Source: Phycisphaeraceae bacterium (GTDB taxonomy: Bacteria > Planctomycetota > Phycisphaerae > Phycisphaerales > Phycisphaeraceae). Taken from it: a stretch of DNA of 7,856 nt. The stretch covers positions 1 to 7,856 of the forward strand of contig JADZET010000390.1 in NCBI GenBank assembly GCA_020850375.1. Reading direction: 5' to 3'. A model generated the notes under the pieces. That model was given only the letters and a program-made list of their open reading frames with translations, ran no database searches and was not told the DNA's origin. A program made the translations under genes and the position numbers. Positions 1 to 5,063 of this stretch are shown in pieces (position 1 is the first letter of the stretch; each line of letters begins with the position of its first letter).

Positions 1-112
1 CAAGGGCCTCAACCCCGAGCGCATGTACGCCGCCGGCTTCGGCCAGTGGCACGCACGCGACACCAAGGCCAAGAGCCGCCGCGTCGAGATCGTCGTCATC
101 CTCAACGAATAG
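1..112 (+). CDS. OmpA-like C-terminal domain protein (3' end only)
   Basis: Only the last 36 codons and the TAG stop (110-112) lie in the window, read from base 2. The visible tail has the typical end of an OmpA/MotB-type peptidoglycan-binding domain: a Y-A-A-G-F-G-Q turn (matching the family's yGyGe segment), then K-x-K-S-R-R-V-E-I-V-V-I, which corresponds to the conserved NRRVEI strand, then a short LNE end. Such domains hold an outer-membrane or stator protein to the cell wall in the periplasm. The family's usual Asn before RR is Ser here. Whether the full protein is an OmpA lipoprotein, a MotB-like protein or another envelope protein cannot be told, because the N-terminus is outside the window. 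It is followed by 125 bp of non-coding sequence before hisH. Confidence 0.72.
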   Translation, partial: KGLNPERMYAAGFGQWHARDTKAKSRRVEIVVILNE

Positions 113-117
113 CCTCC

Positions 118-140
118 CCCCCGGAAGTGCCCCCGGAAGT
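118..140 (+). repeat. 12-bp-period tandem duplication, two copies
   Basis: The 11-mer CCCCCGGAAGT occurs at 118-128 and again at 130-140, separated by one G. It lies just after the OmpA-like stop codon, in the gap before hisH. A third, degenerate trace (AAGTCCGG) follows at 141-148. There are only two copies, so chance or slippage is enough to explain it. Confidence 0.6.
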
Positions 141-157
141 AAGTCCGGTAGCCTTGT

Positions 158-163
158 TAGAAT
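158..163 (+). promoter_or_regulatory. candidate -10 element for hisH
   Basis: TAGAAT matches five of six bases of a sigma-70 -10 box and stands out as an AT-rich patch (TTGTTAGAAT, 154-163) in otherwise C-rich DNA. It lies about 75 bp before the hisH start at 238. The hexamer 17 bp upstream (GGAAGT, 135-140) does not resemble a -35 box, so support is limited to the -10 match and the location in the only gap before hisH. Confidence 0.35.
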
Positions 164-237
164 CCCCCACGCCCACCCCCGTATCCCCATGCGGGGCTCA
201 TGAGTGTTTGTCCGAACCTCCAACCGCGAACCCTCCC

Positions 238-903
238 ATGATCGGCATCATCGACTACGGCATGGGCAACCTGCGCAGCGTGCAGAAGGCCTTCGAGCTC
301 GTCGGGGCCGAGGCCCGCATCCTCGCCTCCCCGGCCGAGATGGAGGGCGTCAAGAAGCTCATCCTTCCGGGAGTCGGCGCGTTCGCCGATGGGATGATCA
401 ACCTGCGCAACCGCGGCTGGATCGATCCCATCCACGCCTTCATCGCCACGGGCAAGCCCTTCCTGGGCATCTGCCTGGGCCTGCAACTGGTCTTCGAGGG
501 TTCGCAGGAAGATGCGTCCAGCCCTGACGAGCCCGTGCCCGGCCTGGGCGTGCTCAAGGGCCAGGTCGTGCAGTTCCGCCAGCAGTTCGACGTCCAGGGC
601 CAGCCCCTGATCAAGATCCCGCACATGGGCTGGAACACGATCCGCTGGACCCGCCAGGACCCGCTCCTCGCCGACCTGCCCGTGCAGGCGGGGACGGACC
701 CGGCCGTCTACTTCGTGCACAGCTACTACGCCCTACCCGATCAGCGCCAGGGCTCGTCGTTCGTCAGCGCCACGGCCGAGTACCCGGTGGGGCAGCCGTT
801 CTGCGCCACCGTCTGGCGGGACAACGTCTGGGCCACCCAGTTCCACCCCGAGAAGTCGCAGCGCGTGGGCCTGGCCATGCTGCGCAACTTCGCCCGCTTC
901 TGA
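238..903 (+). CDS. hisH: Imidazole glycerol phosphate synthase, glutaminase subunit HisH
   Basis: HisH hydrolyses glutamine and channels ammonia to HisF, which forms imidazole glycerol phosphate and AICAR in cytoplasmic histidine synthesis. The 221-aa product starts MIGIIDYGMGNLRSV, a characteristic HisH opening, and its length is normal for the family. The class I glutamine amidotransferase triad is visible: nucleophile Cys79 in GICLGLQ, and His203 and Glu205 in QFHPEKS. Other family segments are PGVGAF (44-49), PHMGWN (128-133) and YFVHSY (158-163). The frame stays open upstream to 46, but that part overlaps the OmpA-like gene and translates to Pro/Arg-rich sequence unlike HisH, so the ATG at 238 is the start. 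No Shine-Dalgarno is visible; the start is preceded by a C-rich stretch (CCCTCCC). HisF is not in the window. The next gene is an unrelated phosphatase 50 bp downstream. Confidence 0.97.
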   Translation: MIGIIDYGMGNLRSVQKAFELVGAEARILASPAEMEGVKKLILPGVGAFADGMINLRNRGWIDPIHAFIATGKPFLGICLGLQLVFEGSQEDASSPDEPVPGLGVLKGQVVQFRQQFDVQGQPLIKIPHMGWNTIRWTRQDPLLADLPVQAGTDPAVYFVHSYYALPDQRQGSSFVSATAEYPVGQPFCATVWRDNVWATQFHPEKSQRVGLAMLRNFARF

Positions 904-915
904 CTTCCTCCCTCA

Positions 916-953
916 CCCCCAATCCCTAAGCCCCAATCCCCAACCCCTTCCCC
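916..953. repeat. Array of six C-tracts ending at a start codon (G-quadruplex potential on - strand)
   Basis: C-runs of 5, 3, 4, 4, 4 and 4 bases lie at 916-920, 924-926, 931-934, 938-941, 944-947 and 950-953. They are separated by short spacers AAT, TAAG, AAT, AA and TT. The unit CCCCAATCCC recurs imperfectly. On the - strand this gives six G-tracts of three or more with 2-4-nt loops, fitting the usual G-quadruplex pattern; the + strand and the mRNA leader would be C-rich. The last C-run directly abuts the ATG at 954. It fills most of the hisH to DUF89 gap and leaves no Shine-Dalgarno. Confidence 0.7.
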
Positions 954-2069
954 ATGCCTTCCCTCACCCAGCCCGGCAAGACGTTCTTCCCCTTGCTGGC
1001 CGAGCCGCAGCGCTACGTCGCCTGCTCGGTCGACCTGACGCCCCCCTCGGCCGCGGCCCAGCGGGCCTACTGGCTCAAGCTCTTCCGCGACCACCTCGTC
1101 AAGCTGCTCGAGGAGGCAAGGACCGAGGCGGCCGACCGGGGTGAGACGGCTCAGCGGATCGAAGAGCGCGTCGAGCAGGCCCGCCGCGACTTCCTGAATT
1201 ACCTCGCGACCGTGGAGGCCGAGCCGGCGAAGTTCGGCCGGCTGGACATCAACGCCATCTGCCACGCCCGCCAGGCGGCGCTGATCCGCTCCGGCCTGAA
1301 CGATCCCTACCGCCTGACCAAGCAGCGAGAGAACGAGCTGGCCCTCCGCATGCTGCCTGGGGTACTGGCAGAGCTGGATGCCCTGACCGAGGACGAGCGC
1401 CTCGTCCGCCTGTTCGAGGGCGTTTTCGCGGGCAACATCTTCGACCTCGGCGCGGTGGCCACCCTCGCGCTCTTTGAGCAAGGGTCCGTCGACTTCCGGG
1501 CGGTGCGGGCCAAGCTCAAACCCCGGCCGTGGTTCTTCGACCACCTTGACGCGTTCCTCGCCCGCCTGCGTGGCAAGCCGGGCTGCAAGTCCGCCGTGAT
1601 GCTCGTGGACAATGCCGGGCCGGACGTCGTCCTGGGCATGATCCCCCTGGCCCGGGAGCTCGTGAGCAGGGGGGCCCACGTCATCCTCGCCGCCAATTCC
1701 CTGCCGGCGCTCAACGACATCACCCACCCCGAACTGACGGACCTTCTGCGGCAGGCCGCCGGGGCCGACCCGCTGATCCGCCAAGCCTTGGCCGACGGCC
1801 GCCTCGAGGCCATCCCCAGCGGCAATGGCTCGCCGCTGATCGACCTACGCCACGTCTCGGACGAACTCGCGCAGGCCGTCATCCAGCGCCGCTGCGACCT
1901 ATTAATCCTCCAGGGTATGGGCCGGGCCATCGAGACCAACTTCGAGGCCCGTTTCCGCGTCGACGCGCTGAAACTGGCCATGATCAAGGACCCCGGCGTG
2001 GCCCGGTCGATCGGGGCCCGGATGTACGACCTGGTCTGCCGTTTCGACCCCGCCAACGCCGATATCTAG
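954..2069 (+). CDS. DUF89/ARMT1-like metal-dependent phosphatase (PANK4/At2g17340 type)
   Basis: The 371-aa protein resembles the DUF89 (ARMT1-like) damage-control phosphatases, especially the type at the C-terminus of PANK4 and in stand-alone plant At2g17340, which are reported to dephosphorylate 4'-phosphopantetheine or its damaged forms. The N-terminal half (1-200) is helical, with NAICHARQ (100-107) and FEGVFAGNIFDLGA (154-167). The catalytic fold follows: MLVDNAGPDVVLGMIPLARE (216-235), VILAANSLPALND (243-255), then LLILQGMGRAIETNFEA (316-332) and LKLAMIKDPGVA (339-350). The expected metal ligands are Asp219, Asn220 and Asp255. It starts 50 bp after hisH without a visible Shine-Dalgarno. 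A link to histidine synthesis is not apparent; co-transcription with hisH is possible. The fold assignment is firm by motif. The substrate is inferred; sugar phosphates are an alternative. Confidence 0.88.
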   Translation: MPSLTQPGKTFFPLLAEPQRYVACSVDLTPPSAAAQRAYWLKLFRDHLVKLLEEARTEAADRGETAQRIEERVEQARRDFLNYLATVEAEPAKFGRLDINAICHARQAALIRSGLNDPYRLTKQRENELALRMLPGVLAELDALTEDERLVRLFEGVFAGNIFDLGAVATLALFEQGSVDFRAVRAKLKPRPWFFDHLDAFLARLRGKPGCKSAVMLVDNAGPDVVLGMIPLARELVSRGAHVILAANSLPALNDITHPELTDLLRQAAGADPLIRQALADGRLEAIPSGNGSPLIDLRHVSDELAQAVIQRRCDLLILQGMGRAIETNFEARFRVDALKLAMIKDPGVARSIGARMYDLVCRFDPANADI

Positions 2070-2079
2070 TCCGTGCAAT

Positions 2080-2099
2080 AACGCCGGCCCGCCGGCGTT
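2080..2099 (+). terminator. GC-rich hairpin after the phosphatase gene
   Basis: AACGCCGG (2080-2087) pairs perfectly with CCGGCGTT (2092-2099) around a CCCG loop, 10 bp after the phosphatase stop codon. No T-tract follows, so it is a poor classical intrinsic terminator. It could instead be an mRNA 3'-end stabiliser or part of the pseudopilin leader, since a second hairpin follows almost at once. Confidence 0.45.
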
Positions 2100-2101
2100 G
2101 A

Positions 2102-2123
2102 CCCCTGCAACAGGGGGGTCGTC
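2102..2123 (+). promoter_or_regulatory. Hairpin overlapping the pseudopilin ribosome binding site
   Basis: CCCCTG (2102-2107) pairs with CAGGGG (2111-2116) around a CAA loop. The 3' arm contains most of the G-rich Shine-Dalgarno-like run AGGGGGG (2112-2118), which lies 5 nt before the ATG at 2124. When folded, the stem would hide much of that ribosome binding site. The pairing and spacing are directly visible; a regulatory effect is inference. Confidence 0.45.
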
Positions 2124-2723
2124 ATGCCCTATGCGCCGACATCATGCGGAATCTCACCTCGTCGCTGCGGCCGGGCGGTCGGCTTCACCCTCATTGAGCT
2201 GCTGGTGGTCATCTCCATCATCGGCATCCTGATCGGCCTGGCCATGCCGGCCCTCTCGGTCGTCCGTCAGCGTGCCCGCAAGACGGCCTGCGCCAGCAAC
2301 CTCCGCCAGGTCGGCGTGGCCATCGAGTCCTACAAGTCCGACCACCGCGAGTTCTACCCGGTGGCCAAGTACATGCCTGACCCGTTCCTCTCGAGCAGTG
2401 ACGATCCCTCGCTGCCCATGGCCATCAAGGCCTACCTCGAGGCCAGCGACGACCACCCCAACGAGATCTACCGCTGCCCCGGCGACGTGATGGGCGCCTA
2501 CGGCCTGTCCGGCTCGAGCTATGCCTACGAGACCGGCTTCTCCGGCCGGCGATTCGAAGACCAGCTCATGGCCAAACGCATGGGCCTGACCATCAGCGAC
2601 GTCGTGGTGATGCGCGACTGCGACGGCGGCGACTTCCAGACGACCAAGGGCAGGATCACCCTGGCCTTCTTCCACGACCTGCGCAACCTCCTGTTCGCCG
2701 ACGGCCACGCGGGGAACTACTAG
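2124..2723 (+). CDS. Type II secretion/type IV pilin-like prepilin (planctomycete pseudopilin)
   Basis: This 199-aa protein has a class III prepilin signal: a 20-residue basic leader ending in Gly20, cleaved before Phe21, and then FTLIELLVVISIIGILIGLA with Glu25 as mature Glu5. A prepilin peptidase would cut and methylate it, and the hydrophobic helix (21-41) would hold it in the inner membrane for assembly. After the helix come RQRARKTACASNLRQVG (48-64), a common segment in planctomycete and verrucomicrobial pseudopilins, YRCPGD (116-121), and a terminal H-x6-LFADGHAGNY (184-199), the family's DG-containing tail. The ATG at 2124 is supported by the AGGGGGG run 5 nt upstream. The next gene begins 2 bp after its stop, so the two are surely cotranscribed. 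These genomes carry many paralogues, and which filament or secretion machine this one serves cannot be read here. Confidence 0.93.
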   Translation: MPYAPTSCGISPRRCGRAVGFTLIELLVVISIIGILIGLAMPALSVVRQRARKTACASNLRQVGVAIESYKSDHREFYPVAKYMPDPFLSSSDDPSLPMAIKAYLEASDDHPNEIYRCPGDVMGAYGLSGSSYAYETGFSGRRFEDQLMAKRMGLTISDVVVMRDCDGGDFQTTKGRITLAFFHDLRNLLFADGHAGNY

Positions 2724-2725
2724 CC

Positions 2726-3364
2726 ATGCTCAGCTTCCTCGACAAACTCTCGCCCAGCACCCTGCGACGGATCAAGATCATCCTGCCCACGGCCGCGATC
2801 GTCTGCCTGACCGCCGGCAGCGTCTGGGCCTGGTGGCTCAGCCCGCCGGCCATGCCCGACGACATGAACCAGGCCGTCGACGTCCTGGCCAGCGGCCGCT
2901 ACCAGCGGCTCGACAAGGACGCCCGGCAGCGCTACCTCGACCGTGCGGCCGAGCTGTTCATCAACGCCTCACCCGAGGACCGGCAGGGCCTTCGGCAGAA
3001 GTTCCAGGACCACCCCGAGCTGCGGCGCGTCATGCGCGAGGTCGGCCAGGAGATGATGGACAACCAGGTCGAGCGTTTTATCGCCGCCAGCCCCCAGGAG
3101 CGACAGCAGATCCTCGACGACGTGATCGACCGCCAGCAGGCCTTCATGCGTCGCCCCGGCGACGGCCCCCGCACGCGCCCGAGCACGCGGCCCTCGGGCG
3201 GCCCCCAGGGTGGGCCTCCCGGCTGGGGCGGCTCATCCAGCGACCGCAGGCAGCGCGCAGCCGACCGCCAGGAGAAGGGCAACCCCCAGCAGCAGGCCTT
3301 GCGGCGGGAGTTCTTCGAGGCCATGCGACAGCGTCAGCAGGAACGGCAGAAGAAGGGCCACTGA
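2726..3364 (+). CDS. Membrane-anchored Arg/Gln-rich protein of unknown function
   Basis: I do not recognise a named family. The 212-aa product has a short basic N-terminus (to about residue 17), one hydrophobic segment (about 18-38, IILPTAAIVCLTAGSVWAWW) and a long charged remainder, probably an inner-membrane anchor with the bulk outside the cytoplasm. Residues 45-140 are predicted helical and hold two similar units: ELFINASPEDRQGLRQKF (76-93) and ERFIAASPQERQQILDDV (116-133). A Pro/Gly/Ser/Arg linker follows (143-172), then a very basic Gln/Arg-rich helix to the end (173-212). It starts 2 bp after the pseudopilin stop, with GGGGA 10 nt upstream as a weak ribosome binding site, so a joint role with the pseudopilin is likely but unproven. 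The basic tail could bind an acidic polymer or a partner protein. Its stop lies 16 bp from the stop of the converging gene. Confidence 0.82.
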   Translation: MLSFLDKLSPSTLRRIKIILPTAAIVCLTAGSVWAWWLSPPAMPDDMNQAVDVLASGRYQRLDKDARQRYLDRAAELFINASPEDRQGLRQKFQDHPELRRVMREVGQEMMDNQVERFIAASPQERQQILDDVIDRQQAFMRRPGDGPRTRPSTRPSGGPQGGPPGWGGSSSDRRQRAADRQEKGNPQQQALRREFFEAMRQRQQERQKKGH

Positions 3365-3380
3365 CAATCGGCCAGCGTGA

Positions 3381-3788
3381 TCAATCGGCGGCGACTTCGT
3401 CGGGCGCCCTGGCGGCGATGGCGGCAGGCCTGGGAGATGGTTTTGCTTCCGTCGGCCGGCGGAGCTGGAAGATGGTCCTCGCCCAGAAGATCAGGCCGAT
3501 CAACGCCATCTCCTTCCACGGCGTCGACAGCTTCTCCAGCAGCAAGGCGATGACCGTCGCCACCACCAGCGTCACCATCGCGCCACGGAACTGATCAAAG
3601 GTCAGCGGCACCCGCCAAGCCACGAACCCCGCCAGCGGGATCAGCGTCAGCGGGATCGACCAGCCCGGCCAGTCCCACGCCTCGGGCCCGCCGAGACCGA
3701 ACCCCGCCAGCAGCACAAACCCCACCACGTCCAGCAGCCAGATCACCCACGTCCGGTTGGTGCGCCACGTCTGTTCGTTGAAGTTCAT
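3381..3788 (-). CDS. Small four-helix membrane protein, unknown function
   Basis: The 135-aa protein has four likely membrane helices: about 13-34, 44-63, 66-87 and 90-109. The Pro/Ala/Arg-rich tail of about 26 residues is probably cytoplasmic. I recognise no family. An in-frame GTG at 3794 would add two residues, but AAGGAG (3799-3794) lies 5 nt before the ATG at 3788 and would directly abut that GTG, so the ATG is the better start. The gene begins 2 bp after the aminotransferase stop, and its ribosome binding site sits inside that gene's last two codons, which suggests translational coupling. Short membrane proteins near sugar aminotransferases may take part in surface polysaccharide handling, but nothing in this sequence proves that. 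Confidence 0.82.
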   Translation of the reverse strand: MNFNEQTWRTNRTWVIWLLDVVGFVLLAGFGLGGPEAWDWPGWSIPLTLIPLAGFVAWRVPLTFDQFRGAMVTLVVATVIALLLEKLSTPWKEMALIGLIFWARTIFQLRRPTEAKPSPRPAAIAARAPDEVAAD

Positions 3789-3790
3789 GG

Positions 3791-5008
3791 TCACTCCTTC
3801 CTGAGCAGCCCCTCGCGCTGGATCATGATCTTGAGCGTGTGGCAGATCAGCTCGATCTGCGTCTCATCGAGTTTATTGTAGAAGGGCAGCGCGATCGTCC
3901 GCCCGCTGACCGACTCGGCGATCGGATAATCCCCGGGCCGGCACCCGAACCGCTCGCGGATGTAGGGCTGAAGGTGGATGCAGGGGAAGTAGTTCGAGGC
4001 CCCGATCTCGTGCCGGCGCAGGCCCTGGATGATCCGATCGCGGGCGGCCTGGTCGTACTCGTGGGCCAGCCGGATGACAAAGACGAACCAGCTCATCGAG
4101 TTCTCGTGCCCGGCCGGAATCGTCGGCAGGATGATCTCCTGCCAGTCCATGATCCGGTTCATGTAGCTCATCGCCACCCGCCGCCGGGCGTCGAGGATGT
4201 CGTCGAGCCGCTCCATCTGCGCGATCCCCAGGGCGCAGGCCAGTTCGCTCAACCGATAGTTGTAGCCCAGTCGCTCGTGCGTCAGCCACGATCCCAGGCG
4301 GTTCCCGCACGCCTCGCCCGGCTGGTCGCCGAACCCCTCGAGCGCCCGGCCCTGATTGCGCAGGCTCCGGCATAGGGCCGCCACCCGATCGTCGTCGGTG
4401 ACGATCATCCCCCCCTCGCCGGTGGTGATCTGCTTGTTGGGGAAGAAGGCGAACACGCCCACCCGCCCGAACGACCCGACCGGCTTCTCCCGGCACTTGC
4501 CCCCCAGGGCCTCGCAGCAGTCCTCGACCAGGGCGATCTCGTGGGCGTTGGCGATCGCCGCGATCCGGTCCATGTGCGTGGGGTTGCCGAAAACCTCGAC
4601 GGCCAGGATGGCCTTGGTCCGCGGCGTGATCGCCGCCTCGACCTTCTCCGGGTCCATGTTCAGGCTGCGCGGGTCGATGTCCACGAACACCGGTGTCGCC
4701 CCGGTGTAGAGGATGCAGTTCGTCGAGGCCACGAAGGAGAAGGGCGTGGTGATCACCTCGTCGCCCGGCCCGATCCCCAGCGCCAGCAGGGCCAGGTGCA
4801 GCCCCGACGTGCCGGAGTTGACCGCGATCCCGTGCCGCCGGCCCGCCCGCTCGGCCACCATCTCCTCGAACCGCGCCTGCCTCGGCCCGATGCTCAGCCG
4901 GCCCGACTGGAGCACCTGCGTCACCACCGCGATCTCCTTCTCGGTGATGTCCGGCAGGCTCAGGGGGATGGCGCTGTTCCAGGTGGATTCCATAGACGTG
5001 CTTTCCAT
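3791..5008 (-). CDS. DegT/DnrJ/EryC1/StrS family PLP-dependent sugar aminotransferase
   Basis: Members of this family transfer an amino group, usually from glutamate, to a keto sugar on a nucleotide carrier, giving amino sugars for O-antigen, capsule or glycoconjugates. The 405-aa product shows the family order: IPLSLPDITEKE (14-25), NSGTSGLHLAL (64-74), FVDIDPRSLNMDP (108-120), VEDCCEALGG (161-170, cofactor-binding Asp163), FFPNKQITTGEGGMI (188-202, Schiff-base Lys192), ERLGYNYRLSEL (245-256) and the C-terminal SGRTIALPFYNKL (368-380). The motif style matches a perosamine-synthase-like subgroup, but the sugar cannot be assigned. Two starts are possible: the ATG at 5008 (no Shine-Dalgarno) or the in-frame ATG at 4993, which has GGAAAG 7 nt upstream; the N-terminus repeats MEST at both. 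It lies 55 bp after the helical-repeat gene and 2 bp before the small membrane protein on the same strand. Confidence 0.94.
   Translation of the reverse strand: MESTSMESTWNSAIPLSLPDITEKEIAVVTQVLQSGRLSIGPRQARFEEMVAERAGRRHGIAVNSGTSGLHLALLALGIGPGDEVITTPFSFVASTNCILYTGATPVFVDIDPRSLNMDPEKVEAAITPRTKAILAVEVFGNPTHMDRIAAIANAHEIALVEDCCEALGGKCREKPVGSFGRVGVFAFFPNKQITTGEGGMIVTDDDRVAALCRSLRNQGRALEGFGDQPGEACGNRLGSWLTHERLGYNYRLSELACALGIAQMERLDDILDARRRVAMSYMNRIMDWQEIILPTIPAGHENSMSWFVFVIRLAHEYDQAARDRIIQGLRRHEIGASNYFPCIHLQPYIRERFGCRPGDYPIAESVSGRTIALPFYNKLDETQIELICHTLKIMIQREGLLRKE
3794..3799 (-). promoter_or_regulatory. Shine-Dalgarno AAGGAG of the small membrane protein
   Basis: AAGGAG on the - strand lies 5 nt before the ATG at 3788. 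The same six bases encode the final Lys-Glu of the upstream aminotransferase. It decides the start against the GTG at 3794 and is one of the few strong Shine-Dalgarno sites in the window. Confidence 0.75.
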
Positions 5009-5063
5009 TCGGAGGGTGCAATGGCCGGACTGGCCGGTCTCAAAACGACACCCACTCCATAGT

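Noticed and set aside
185..196. Short CCCC-ATGC-GGGG hairpin before hisH
   Set aside because: A 4-bp GC stem is expected often by chance at this base composition, and nothing nearby depends on it.
46..237. In-frame upstream extension of hisH by 64 codons
   Set aside because: It overlaps the OmpA-like gene end in another frame, is Pro/Arg-rich, and HisH proteins begin at the MIGIIDYG segment encoded from 238.
741..1784. Long open frame on the - strand opposite the end of hisH and the phosphatase gene
   Set aside because: It is antisense to two well-supported genes, its composition is that of a high-GC shadow frame, and part of it (GDWGLGIGGEGG) is only the reverse of the C-tract array.
2154..2708. 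Open frame on the - strand opposite the pseudopilin gene
   Set aside because: It lies wholly inside a gene with clear prepilin motifs; the Val/Ala/Gly/His-rich translation has no recognisable domain.
3365..3380. Shared terminator between the two converging genes
   Set aside because: The 16-bp gap has no inverted repeat or T-run; termination is not visible from sequence.
2833..3594. 253-codon + strand frame overlapping the anchored protein and running into the converging gene
   Set aside because: It crosses two better-supported genes in the wrong frame, and its Arg/Pro-rich product has no coherent fold or start context.
5009..5063. Possible terminator or promoter in the 55-bp gap before the aminotransferase
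   Set aside because: Only a 4-bp GGCC stem is present, with no T-tract and no convincing -35/-10 pair, so no regulatory feature is called.
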